Assembly (NCBI GenBank): GCA_003254925.1
Contig: QANZ01046881.1
Span: forward strand, 9,525-73,524
Direction of reading: 5' to 3'
DNA from: Chamaecrista fasciculata
Taxonomy: Eukaryota > Streptophyta > Magnoliopsida > Fabales > Fabaceae
DNA: 64,000 nucleotides
The position numbers and the translations under genes were made by a program. The notes beneath the pieces are model-generated. The model was not told where the DNA came from. It saw nothing but the letters and a program-made list of their open reading frames with translations, and made no database searches. Positions 36,177-48,400 of this stretch are shown piece after piece (position 1 is the first letter of the stretch; every line of letters begins with the position of its first letter).

Positions 36177-36991
36177 CTAGATATAATAAAGGTGCGTATC
36201 CCAAAAGAAAATATATAGTGAAATAAAGAGATCAAGGTTCAATTAACTATTTGGTGAATATATACATAAATGGTGTGGGTGGAGCTTTTATATTCTGTTC
36301 TTTTTTCCAATACAATGATTTTTCTGGGTAATTTCATCGATGGTTATATCTACAAGCTTAGAATCACAATTACGTAGAAGAAACAGAATTTAGAAAAAGT
36401 CAATTATTTTGACATAAACTCCGAGTAATTATTATTAATCATTTTTTCGCTTACCATAAGCAAGAGCAGCTTGGAGTTGAAATTTGAGCTCTAAGAGACC
36501 ATTGACCTTCATGTGCAATTTCCTTATTCTTTTCTTCTTCTTCTTTTGGTGATAATGATGATTGACGATGATGGTAATGATGATTGATGACTCTGTTTAA
36601 TTTGTGCTACATTAAATAAACAAATGAAACTCCTCAACTACTTCTGATTTTAATTTAAAAAGAAGTATTCTATTTATGAGGAAATTCTTCTAAACTGCCA
36701 TGACAGGTGGATTCCATTATTTTATGTATGGGGAAAAACATACTTAAAATTATTCTATAATACAATGAAATTCGCTAATTGTAAGTTGACAAAAATGTTT
36801 TACTATAAAAAATTAAAGTGAAGATATAAATTAATGTCTGAAAATACATGATTTAATAAGTTTGAAAGTTATGGCAAAAAATAATAATAATTTTGAAAGT
36901 TTACTCTATATATTTTTTAATGTCAAGTCATCAGATTTTTATATTTTAAGTTTTTTTTTTGTCATTGTAAGTTAGTTCTTAAAAATAGATT
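36177..36991. other. Upstream region of the MYND-RING gene
   Basis: AT-rich sequence expected to hold the promoter and 5' leader. At about 36450-36600 there is a less AT-rich stretch with CTT/TGATGATG repeats and a possible leader splice site, but no confident motif. Confidence 0.35.
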
Positions 36992-37597
36992 GGATGATTG
37001 TTTAAATTGGTTTTATATTTTGTCTCAGTTTATTTTAGTCTTTTATCTTTTAAAATGTTCAAACTGGTCATATGTATGTTTTCACAATGGTTCACTTTGG
37101 TCCTAATAAATAATGGCAAAACACCATTTCATGCCCTTAACGTTTGCAGTGATTTTCAGTTATGCCCTTAACGTTTCATTTTGTTCAGGCATGCCCTCAA
37201 TGTGCAATCAACGTTTCAATTATGCCGCCCTCAATTTTGACTCAATGCACATGTGGCAATTTTTTTTGCTTATGTGTCATTTTTTTTGTTTGACTTGATT
37301 ACATGGCATCATGACTGGGCATTCTTTTTTTTCCACCTTGGCATGATGACTGGATTTACAATTTTGCCCAAAAAAAAAAAAGGAGCCCACCCAAACACTC
37401 TTCTCCTCCTTCTTCCATCGGCGTTCTTCTTCTTCCTTGAATCCAATAATCCCAGAAGCTCCTAGCAAGACTTCAATACAGATAAAGACAGCTAATGAAT
37501 GCAAGAAACACACGCATGTGAATGAATTGAAAACTACGGATCTATAAGCAAACCGAAAACAAAACAAAAAAAAAATCAAAAACCCCAACTCAAGTTA

Positions 37598-37801
37598 CCT
37601 GAACTCCCAATCTTGCCACCGCCGTCGTCTCCGGCAGTTGCAACCGCCACAGACCGGCGGCGAGCTTCCTAACTGACACAACCGCTTCCTTTTGCTTCTT
37701 ATTCCCTTTAGCTCTTCCACCACCAAATCCAGCACTCGACCACTCACACCAATCTCCGCCGCCGCCTCCTCTGCCGCAACCCTTCGATGATGATGATGCA
37801 A
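37598..37801 (-). pseudogene. Captured host exon fragment inside the Pack-MULE
   Basis: On the minus strand an ATG opens a 68-codon frame rich in His, Ala/Glu and Arg (MHHHHRRVAAEEAAAEIGVS...) that ends at a good donor (CAG/GTAACT) followed by T-rich intron-like sequence. GC content is far above the surroundings. The parent gene is not recognised. It has no downstream exon here, so it is a fragment. Confidence 0.6.
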
Positions 37802-38275
37802 ACCCAGATGGATTGGAAGAGGCTGGATTCAGATTCAGAAGAATTTGTTTGGGTGAAATCCATTAAAACCCCATTTTATTTATTTTTTTCTTATATTTTG
37901 ATCCTATTATAAAATAAAAAGGATCTTAATGTAGAAAAATAAAATTTTTGGGAGATTAAAGTTTTTTTTCTTTTTTTAATAGAAAAAGTGGATAAAAAGA
38001 GTGAGTGACTAACGGTAAAATTTTTTAGCAACTTGAGGGATCAAAATGAAACTTTGAGAAAACTTGAGGGACCAAAATAAGACTTTAGCCTAGATTTTTT
38101 ATGAAATTACTATTATACCCTCACTGATTTGGCCTAAATTTAACATAAGGGTATTATTTACACGTAATTGAAAACCCAGGGGTGCTATTTGCACAAATTA
38201 AAAACTCAGGGGTATTATGTGCACCCAACCTAAAACTCAAGGGGTGTCTCTGCATTTTGGCCTATTTTTAAGGAC

Positions 38276-38625
38276 TAAATTGGAATGTTTGGAAGAGTTT
38301 TTGGACACTTTACAATTTTATTTTGAGGATTTATGACTAAAATGAATGAAGATGATGAAAAGAGAGGGAATTGAGAATAATGGGATAAGAATGGGTGAGG
38401 GACCTAATTGCTCAAATTAGATTTTTTAGGGTTTAGGGTTTTAGGGTTTAGAATTTTAGAGTTTAGGGTTTATGGTTTATAGTTTTAAGGTTTAGAGTTT
38501 AGGTTTTAGGGTTTTTAATACTTTTAAGGACTAAATTGAAATGTTTGGAAGTGTTTTGGGACACTTTACAATTTTATTTTGAGAATTTGGGACTAAAATG
38601 AATGAAGATGATGAAAAATGTAAAT
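38276..38625. repeat. Direct repeats flanking a degenerate telomere-like array
   Basis: 38276-38360 and 38522-38612 are direct copies (AAGGACTAAATTG...GACTAAAATGAATGAAG). Between them, 38426-38516 is a degenerate run of TTTAGGG/TTTAGGGTT/TTTAGAG units, like the plant telomere repeat. Confidence 0.75.
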
Positions 38626-39867
38626 CCAGGGACTGATTTGCTAGTTTACTCAATTTTTATGTTCAAAAATGTAAATCCAGTCATCATGCCAAGGTGGAAA
38701 AAAAAATAAGAATGCCCAGTCATGATGCCACGTAATCAAGTCAAACAAAAAAAATGACACATAAGCAAAAAAAATTGCCACATGTGCATTGAGTCAAAAT
38801 TGAGGGCATAATTGAAAAGTTGGTTGCACATTGAGGGCATGCCTGAACAAAATGAAACGTTAAGGGCATAACTAAAAATCACTGCAAACGTTAGGGGCAT
38901 GAAATGGTGTTTTGCCATAAATAATTGAACATGGTCATATATATCTTGTTTCAAATTTAAACGTGACGAATCCAAAGCTATGAGTTGTCTTTGACGAGTA
39001 GTTCTCTATATACAATACGAGTTTTAGCAAACAAGATAAAATCGAGTCAGAAAAGCGGACCGCTCATTTCATAGTTAAACAAGTAAAGTTGATCATATCT
39101 ACCTCGTTTCAAGTTTGAATGCAACGATTTCGGAGCTACCAGTTACTATTAAAGAGTTCTTTCTCTATCAAGTTGAAGTCGTCAACAACAAACTCAAATC
39201 ACGCTTTGAAAGTAAGTTTGAGACTAGTTTTTCATATTTTTTCACCTTTCAGTCCCAAACTAACTTTTGGGCCCGATTTAACCTTATTTATTGACTAATC
39301 CAATTGGGGCGAAAAAATGACCAATCATGAGTAACTCGTAACTCTGAACTTGTCACATTTAAACTTGAAATGAGATAAATATAACTAGTTTCATTTGTTT
39401 AACGGTGAAACAAGTAACTCATTTTTAGGACTCGATTTGTGTTGTTGGTCATAACTAAATAGAGAACTACTTGTCAAAAGCAACTCGTAACTTTGAATTT
39501 GTCACATTTGAACTTGAAATAAGAAAAATATGACCATATTTAATAGTTTGAGATTAAAGTAAACTACTATAAAAATATATAAGATCAATTTGAACTTTCC
39601 GAAAGATAAAAGATCAAATAAACTTGAGATAAAGAATATATGACCCATTTGAGCATTTAACCAAATAGATTAATAGATTATTCAAGAATTAGGACCTAAG
39701 AGGCTAAATTGTAGTACTTCTACATTTTTTAAAAATTAAAATGTGTATATTAATTAGACTTTTAATGATTAAGTTGTCATCTTATATATCTTTCATACAT
39801 TCAATTATATTGTATGGTTACTCTAAAAATTATATTAACTTAATCGTATTAATATAAAGTTAAAGTG

Positions 39868-40215
39868 CAAGTCTAGTTCTATATCTTTTAATTTGCTCCA
39901 TTTTAAATTTGGTCTGGTATATTTTTTTTTGTTTTACTTTTACTGTTATATCTTTGGGTTAGTCTCATTTTGGTCTCATATTTTTTAGTTAATTACAGAA
40001 TTGGTCATATATCTTTAGGTTAGGTGCAAAAATAGTCTTATATCTTTGCAAAAGGAACAATTTATCATTTTGCAAAAATATGAGACCAAAAATGATATGG
40101 GATTAAATTGAGACTTTCTGCAAAGATATAATACTAAAAGTACAACAAAAAAATATATAAGACCAAATTGAGAACTAAGCAAAAAGATATAGGACAAATT
40201 TACACTTTGACCTTG
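39868..40215. mobile_element. Mutator-like MITE, decayed (about 350 bp)
   Basis: Arms with TTGGTCTCATAT and GACCAAATTGAGA monomers; ends GTTAAAGTGCAAGTC and the inverse ACACTTTGACC. No clear duplication. Related to 24158-24566 and 33467-33823. Confidence 0.55.
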
Positions 40216-42490
40216 TCATTCAATATTTAATTTGATATTTCCTTAACACCGAAGACTAAGAGAAACAACTAAGAAAAAGTTAGTTTAAGTGCAGAAATAA
40301 ACAATTAGGAGAAAGGAGACCAACTAAAACTAAACCCATTATTATTGAGGAACGAATGGTGGGATTGAAAATTTCGAAATTGAAAGAAAATATTAAAAAT
40401 AAAAAGCTTTTCAGACTGAGATAACATAAACAAATATACAGAAAGCGACCTGTTACCTTAAAACATGGAAGCACCAGGAATGTTCACTTTTCTTCTTCAA
40501 GTGTAAGTTCAATACGCGAGTTTGGCTTTTTTTTTTTTTTCCTTGTATTTAAAATATTATCGAGTATTTAATGTAAAGTGTAAACTTTTCTTCTAATAGA
40601 GAATTTAAACCTGAGTTCAATTTAATAAAAAGAGTTAGTATTTTTTGGAGTATAAAATACTAACTCTTTTGTACACCCCAAAAAAAATACTAACTCTTTT
40701 TATTAAATTTAACTGCTCAGGAAAAATTAACTAATTAATAGATTTAATTATGACAAAAATCTTGAATTCAGATTAGACGATTTATGATAATAAAGTCGAG
40801 AATTGAGATATTCTTCTGGCAAATAAAAAAAAGAATCGAGATATTCTCATATTCATAATACAAACAAACAAACAAAATGTTTAGATTTTAAGTACATTAT
40901 TTTAATTTTTGAATAGCTTAATGTATCTACATTAGTAACTTTGTTTGTTCTAACAAATTTTTAAATATATATATACACACTAATGGGAAATTATAAAAAG
41001 TATAACAGATTAAAAAAAATAAAATCTTTTTTAATTATTATATTTTCGAATGATAATTGAAAGCAATATATGATAAAACAATTCATTTATTTAATAGTTT
41101 TCCGCTCTATTTTTTAAATGATATAAAAATAGCAAAGATTTGATAAGTTACTTGAAACCTAAAGTCAATTCTTTTTTTCCATTTGGGTCCTAAAGGTTTA
41201 ATATTAAAAAATGTTTTATCACAAAATTGGCAGATTAATGTTTATATTATTATTAAGTTAGTTAATATTAAGTTATTAACACATCAAATGAAATATTAAC
41301 ACACTAATAAAGCTGAGTTTTCCTTGAACATTGGAAATAAAATTAATTAAAAATAAAAAATTTAGTAATAAAATTAAAAATAATCTCAAACTTTTTCATC
41401 CAAAAAGAAACCATGTCAAACTTGATTAAAAGTTTAGAACCCAACAAAATACTTTTAGCCTCTAAATATTAATAAATGACTAAATGTTGACAATTTTTTG
41501 TTTTGGCTTCACTACTTGGTGTGTTTAAAAAGTAATAAAGGGGACTAAAATACATGTGAAATTGTGAAAAGAGAGTAACGCGTAAAGCCGTAAAGTTGAT
41601 TTCGTCAATGAGAACGATTATTTTAATTTAACTAGAAGATATTTTCGAAACGAAAAAAAGAAATGCAAGAAGCAATTATTTAATGGAAAGTCTTCAATGA
41701 TTGAATATGTTTTTCTAGAAGTGAATAATTTATTTATTACATAAATAAGTACTAATTCCTAGCACACAGAAAATATAACAAAATTTCTTGATGCAGAAAC
41801 TCAAAAACTTTTGTTTTGGACAAGTAAATATTGCTAACAATGTGTTTTGAACGTTAACTTAACAGTAATTTTTTATTTGTCATGTCAATTGTTATAAGAT
41901 AAAATTATATTACTATTTAATGAAAATATGAACTTCAATCATAAAATTTAAAACTAGAACTTAATTAAAACTTAATATTAAAGAATTAATAGATTAGTTA
42001 AGCTTTTTATTTATTTGTTTTTTTATTCTCCAATATGTTTATTCACTTGATTGTAATCATGCATAAATGTTCAATTAAAGATATCACAACTCACAAGTCA
42101 CAAGTATATTGCTAACATCATCTAAAGTGGTCAATACAAGTAAATTAGTGTTGCAAAATGATAACTTGACTTTTGATTAATGTTACATGGTAGACTTGAG
42201 TGTTAAGTTTTTGAATGTTTTTAACTACAAATATACGCTTAGAATATTGTCACATATTGCTCTATTATATATGATTTTGTTACGTAATCATTTTTGTTTG
42301 AGATATTTTGGATGAAAAAACCCTCTCATAGAAAAATTCGTAGAACATCCTTTTTTTGCATATAAAAATGTTTTTTGAAAAAATCATTTGTTGTGTGTGA
42401 ATAAAAAGCCAATATTGACCAAATTTTTTCTTTTGTTAGCTTGTAACAATGATCTCACCAGTGCTGAGAAGCCTTATGCTATTAATTTTT
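40216..42490. other. AT-rich intergenic stretch without a gene
   Basis: No credible coding or RNA gene. The only structure noticed is a small hairpin at 40621-40712, whose AAAAAGAGTTAGTATTTTTT stem occurs with a third partial copy in the loop. Confidence 0.5.
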
Positions 42491-43634
42491 TGTTAAATTG
42501 CACTAAAATCTTTGAATTTTAGATTGAGAGTAGAAAATATTGAGTTTAAAACTTGACAAAAAAAATTCTTTTAATTTTCAACTTTGCTTTCTTAGGGTCC
42601 ATTTGGTAGGAGGGAGTTTGACTTTACAATGTAAAATGGCACAGAGTCCAATACTTTCAAGTGTTTGGTATGGCAATTTGGGCTCTGTAAAGTAGATTAC
42701 AATGTAAAGGCATTTACATTACATAGGCCATTTTTCTTTACTTCACATTTTTTATGTAATCCAAGTTTACCTAGGGAATTATGGTAGAATTCCTAATTTG
42801 TCCCTCTCACTCCCATCCCATCTTCTTCCTCTTTGATGAAACCTAGATGGCGGACGGCACGACGGTGGCCGTGGACGGCGGCGACGATGGCCGTGGACGG
42901 TGGACGGCGGCGGCGGTGACCTTGTGGTGATTGTGGGAAGGGCATTTTTGTCATTTTCTTTCTATATCTATTTTACTTTCCCTTCCATACCTTTTTATAC
43001 CAAACACTTTAAAATCTTTACCTACTTTACATTCTCTCAACTACTTTCCTAAAACACTTTCCTTTCCCTCATATTTTTGCTACCAAACGGACCCTGAATT
43101 TTTAAGACAGACAAATGTCCTGAACTTTCAATTTTATTTAGGGTTATGTTTGAGAGTTTTAGTAATGATGGAAATGAGTGGATATTGTTGAAATAAAACG
43201 AGTAGATATGTTATTTGAGAGTTTTAATAAAAAAAAAATTGACACATGTATAAATAAGTCTATTCCAAGTTGTGGGACTAAAAAAATGAGATTTTGAATG
43301 GACAAGGAGGGAAGCCCTCCTTGTCCATTTCACTTCATTCTCATTAAAATATCCAAATACAAATGTGGTGTGTTTTGTCTCTTCTACTTCATTTAATTGC
43401 CTCCCTAACACCTCTTTTAAACACAGTTTTCCCCGAGCTTTCAAAAGAGTGAAGTTGGTTAGAGATCATAAATGAGCAAAATTAAAAGTTCATGAGACTT
43501 GTCTATCAAGTTTTAAAATTCAAGGGTATTAAATAAAAAGTTAAAAATTCAGGGAGTCTGTATGTCAAATTTTAAAATTCAAAAGGTATTTTTACCTCGA
43601 TCTAAAACTCAAGGGGTCTTAGTCCAATCTAACC
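42491..43634. mobile_element. Mutator-like element with nested Harbinger-type element
   Basis: Inverted ends TGTTAAATTGCACTAA and the complement of TTAGTCCAATCTAACC; flanks TTAATTTTT and TCAACTTTT match at 7 of 9. Arms contain AAATTCAAGGGTATT-type monomers. A 500-bp Harbinger-like element sits inside. Confidence 0.6.
42595..43094. mobile_element. PIF/Harbinger-like non-autonomous element (500 bp)
   Basis: Ends GGGTCCATTTGGTA / TACCAAACGGACCC with 3-bp flanks TTA and TGA (one mismatch), fitting Harbinger. The interior has a GC-rich GGCGGACGG...GTGGACGG tract (42845-42925), probably captured or slipped sequence. Confidence 0.65.
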
Positions 43635-45466
43635 TCAACTTTTTAAATTCATGTATTTGCCCTCGAACTCTTTCTTGAAACACAAGATCTATTTCTCAGA
43701 TTTTGTCCTAAAATTAGAATATTGAAATAAATTAATTTTCAATAATGATACTTTATGTGATAAAACAATCCAAAAACACATCTTACCATGAAGCGATTGA
43801 ATTTCATCACTTAGCCCTTGATATTTGATAACCCTTCCACTCATGTGTCATGCCCTTGCTTTTCCCCTCTTGCCTCCAAGAACCATTTATTGGGAGAAGT
43901 CGGATAATAATTTTCTTAAATTTAATATTGACAGATTCGCATAGAAATTTTGTCTTCACCTTCAACTCCTTTGTTGGTTTTGGTACTTATCTCACAACAG
44001 AATTTTGGGTCTTACTCAAAGTGTTACGATTAAGAGTATCTCCCAACAACATTCATAGATTAAATAAGTATATGAGAATGCGGAATGTGTCCTACATCCA
44101 CCCAAGAACAAGGAACTTCATTATAAAGAATTTGAGAATACAATAACCTCATGAATGAATCACTTCTCAAGTCTTACCTCCATCCTTAGCTATTAGTCTA
44201 TTTATAGGCATCCTAAACCCTAGATCTACAAGAATTACTTAACCTAAGCCCAGTAGGCCCAAGTACTTAATTCCTTAGCCACCAAGAATTCTATCCCAAA
44301 ATATATGGTAACTAATTGAGATACAAGTCACATAAAAGATTACACAAGATATCTCAAATCTTAACAAATAAGATTATAATCTTTACACAAAGAAATTGAA
44401 TGATCAGATGAACACTTTTTTCTCTTATTGTTTCTTTCTTTCTCAGACTACACATATAATGCATTATAGGAATTCATATCTTAACTATTTTTGTGAGTTG
44501 TACTTCAGTCCAACAAGTGCACTTCCGTACAACAATCATGCAACTCACACTTCTTCCCTTAATTATTTTTGTGAGTTGCACTTCCGTCCAACAAGTACAA
44601 CACCTCCCCTCCTCTCTCCTTAGTTTTCACCTGCTGCATGATTGATTAAGCATCAATACTATAGAAAAAAAAAATTTTAAAAAATCTAGAACAAGCTCTC
44701 CTAGCTCCTTTTCCATTTCTTCTTTCTTTTTGTTTTCTACTTCTTTGCCTACTTCCTATAGGGACATGGATTTTCTATATTACACTATAGGTAAGTGCTG
44801 AGAGAGAAAGAAACATCTAAAGAGACAAAATATCAGAATTGACATTTTCTCTCTCTAGATGTTCCTTTCTCTTTCAGCACTTCACCTATAATACACTATA
44901 TAGATCCAAATTGCTTCCTATAGTTCCTACGGTTTACTGTTAGTGTTTCTTTTGTATTACACGAACTACTTTGCTGCTTGTAATGTTCTGGACATTTTTG
45001 TTTAATTAAATTTACACCTTTTTCTACCAAATATATATATATGAATGTATCTGGATTGAATTTCCATTTTGGCATTTACTGGGATAAAGAGTACATTGTG
45101 ACGTTTGAGCATGTCTAAATATAAAATTAAACAGTACATTCTCAAAGCAGATTACACAACAGAAAAAATTATTTAACAAGTTCAAAAACAACCGAAGAAT
45201 ATTGATATAAACAACTTCAAAAACACATACTTGACGTTAAACCAATAAAACCTTTCAGATACCCATGTCCACTGATCACTAGTAGTCTCTAAAAGCCACT
45301 TTCATGCAAATTTATGAACATTCTTCAGCACTCTTGAAGTATAATTACAACCCTACATTAGTTAATATATATACATAATTTTCAAGTTAAGAATCTCAAC
45401 ACGCAGAGGAAAGCTTTCTTGAAAGATTGAGTAGGCTATAGAATTATCTTTTTTCCCTTTCTACAA
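43635..45466. other. Intergenic region 3' of the RGLG gene
   Basis: No gene recognised. A stretch at 43855-44400 is less AT-rich and could be LTR-derived, unconfirmed. 44478-44600 holds two direct copies of TTTTTGTGAGTTG(T/C)ACTTC. 44781-44905 is a hairpin element with about 50-bp arms (AAGTGCTGA...). The RGLG 3' UTR should lie just below 45467. Confidence 0.4.
44781..44905. repeat. Small inverted-repeat element
   Basis: Arms CTATAGGTAAGTGCTGAGAG and its near complement flank a short loop; about 125 bp overall. Superfamily undetermined. Confidence 0.5.
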
Positions 45467-48400
45467 TCACCCCGCAAACACCCTGAGACGAGTGGTGATC
45501 CTCTCTCGACATATCGGGCAGTTGGATAATCGAGACCCACAATCTCTGCAAGTCTGCATTTCAAGAGATTGGTACAACTCATAAAAACTTCCAACACAAG
45601 ACAAGAGGAAAGGAGATGATGGTTTACAATAAAGCTCACCATGTGCCCACATCCGAAGGCCAAATCCTTCGCATTTGTCAGGCAAATAGGGCATGCCTAC
45701 ATCAATACATCAGATAAAAATTTTCAAACTTGTCAGCAAAAGCAAATCCTGTGAAGTCAAATTCTATGAACTAGAGAGCAGAGATCATATAAGAGCATTA
45801 TCTATTACTAGCCAAAATATACTAAACTGTTAAACTTTTCTGATGCATTGAACTAAATAGTAATAAGACAGAAATTCATTAAAGTACACAAGGGTTTCAG
45901 TCCTACATACCATCTGGTTTCGCTCATCATCTGAGGATGCTGGCACATTGCTCGGAATATGAGCAGGTCGTGCTGGTTGAGAATAAGGAAGTGGAGGAGG
46001 TCGTGGGACTATTTTCTTTGCCCTTCCTGTTACACGACTTTTGTCCAATGGAAAGAAGAGAAAATGTCAATCATCAAACAGCAAATTCTATCAAATAGTG
46101 ACTAGAAAGAAGGCAAGATTGTTGCTTTAAGGATTGCCATCACTAGAATGGAGTCAAAGCATATCATAATTCGCTTTTTACTTTTCATCTATTAAAACTT
46201 AAGTTGTGTATAAGGATCCCACCCAAGTATTCCAAGTTCAATGGCTGCTTTATACTGGAATGGTATCTCCATGAGAGCAGCCAGAGCAAAAGCCGCTTCC
46301 CTCTCAGATGCGCTTGAATTTCTGGACATAATGCCAGTGAAGTTAACAAACTGCGTAGAAGAGGATATAACTAGTTATATAAGCATGTGATGGTGATGGT
46401 GCACAACAAAAATAGCAGTGCCATTCAAATTTTCTGATCTTACTGCTATACCTGAAAATTATCAAAATCACGTGCCGGTATCTTGTCATCAAACTTTTGC
46501 ATGTCCTCCCATGGTCCATCACCAACTCCAACGAGAATAATCGAAAGTGGATATGAACTGGTGGAAAATTTTAGGAGTAGAAAAAATGTTTTATCAAAAG
46601 CAGCTTCATGTTACTATAATTTATCTTTAAATTGGAAACACTGATTGTATCTACAAGGCTAGCTTTGGTTGAGTTCTATTTTCAAGGTTTCAATTTACTT
46701 CAAACAAATAAGGATAACCATTTAGGATTGCTATCAAATTATCAATTTTCTATTTCTACCTTGCATCAACAATGGCTTGGATGGTCTTCTCTTCTTGAGG
46801 ACTGAGCTCTCCGTCATCACAGTTAACACTTCTAGTAACCTTCAAATAACACAGATATGTAAATAAGATTTGAAACAAACATACCAGCACAGAAGCATAG
46901 AGTTAGCATCATAAACCTGGCCATCAGCAACAATCACCAACACATGGAATTGGCCACGATTTTTCTCAACTATGTCGATCGCAGCCTCAATCACTGGACC
47001 ATAAGAAGTTGGCCCTTCAAGAAAAAAAAAAAAAAAGAAAGCATTCATTCAGTCAAGAATTCTAAGAAGAGGGTTAGGGGTTCAATTTAGAAACAGGCCG
47101 TTCCCAGCATTTACACCATATTTAATTAATAGACAACTATAAAAACAATAAAGATGATAATGACCTGAAAGTCTCAGGTGCGGAACAATTTTTTGGTAGC
47201 AAGATAGAACTTCCTCAAAACCATGGCAGGGTGAATGATCACTGTGAAAGCTAAACACTTCTTGATCATGAGTAGTAGCTGCAAAAAGATGGAAATTAAA
47301 TTGTACTGGAAGGGAATTTTTCTAACACGTGTAATTAGACTTGTTCATAGGCTAGGCTAGCAAATGATCCTATTAAGCCCATATCAAAATTAATGAGATT
47401 ATAGGCATAAAAAAACAATCAAGCTTCAACCCTATTAGATCCATGGCCACATCAGGTCAAGCCTGAACACAAGTGATGAGTATCTTGTTCATGGAAAATG
47501 TGCACCACTTGCTCCTCGTCCACCTGAAATCTCTGATTGTGACCATTCTATAAATGCCATGCATGTACAAGTTTTTTGTATAACTGCTGAACCCATATTG
47601 ACTTTCTAGAATCTGGTTCATGAAGCTTATTACATGATTTTTCAGTAAGACAATAGGCCCCACACAATATATATGACTTAGGCCTATATCCTGTGTTCAT
47701 ATTATTTAATGATTCATATATCGTTTATTTGATTTTTTCTCCATATGTATTGTATATTATCTAACAATACTATAATGAATAAAACAATTTGTAATTTATG
47801 TTTTGTGACAAACATTTTATTTAGTGTTAAGAAAGTTGTATTCATATTATATATATATCCATTGTTCAATAGGGCCCTTTGTAGGAGATACCAAAACACT
47901 TATCCGTTGTTCGCAGATCGATACTTAAACAAATATGCAATTATTTCTATTTCACAATAACTCTATATACATTCCCGGATTTTGTTTCAAAATATTAAAA
48001 GGTTAATCTAGTAAATTTGATAATCTCAAAACCTTCCTATGCCATGAGAATAAAAGAATCCCACCCCTTAAAGTGAGAATAAAAATCTGAAGAAGTATAG
48101 AAATACTTCATTCCCAAGAAGATTTTTCCAATCCTCATACCAAATGTAGGACTAAATACAACACCTCAAACCTCATATTTTTGGAAATTTTTTTATACCG
48201 TGTACCAAATTATAGTTAAGAGTACTAAATTGCACAACTCTTCAAATTAACCAAAGTTCTTTATATATTGTCCTTTTTATTTTGACATATAATAGAAGTT
48301 GACTTGCAAGATGAGAGTGATAGAACAGATTTTAGTGATAATGATGATGAAGATATTCATGTATAAGATTTTAATTCCCTTGATTAACATTGTTAATAAG

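Larger units (their letters stand above)
37115..38916. mobile_element. Pack-MULE-like element (1802 bp), perfect 9-bp TSD
   Basis: TIRs of roughly 220-290 bp start GGCAAAACACCATTTCATG and are nearly identical; ATAAATAAT is duplicated at 37106-37114 and 38917-38925. The interior carries a gene-like GC-rich fragment (37380-37830) with exon and intron character, other small repeats and a degenerate telomere-like array. Carrying host gene pieces between Mutator ends defines a Pack-MULE. No transposase was seen. Confidence 0.85.
36992..39662. mobile_element. Mutator-like element, host of a nested Pack-MULE, perfect TSD
   Basis: Inverted ends GGATGATTGTTTAAATTGG and GGTTAAATGCTCAAATGGG (right end, minus strand) are flanked by AAATAGATT at 36983-36991 and 39663-39671. 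Removing the inner element (37115-38916 and one TSD copy) leaves about 860 bp, similar to 6534-7313 and 34902-35716. It is non-coding. Confidence 0.8.

Noticed and set aside
38426-38516. True interstitial telomere
   Set aside because: The units are degenerate and lie inside a transposon, so a chromosome-end origin is not supported.
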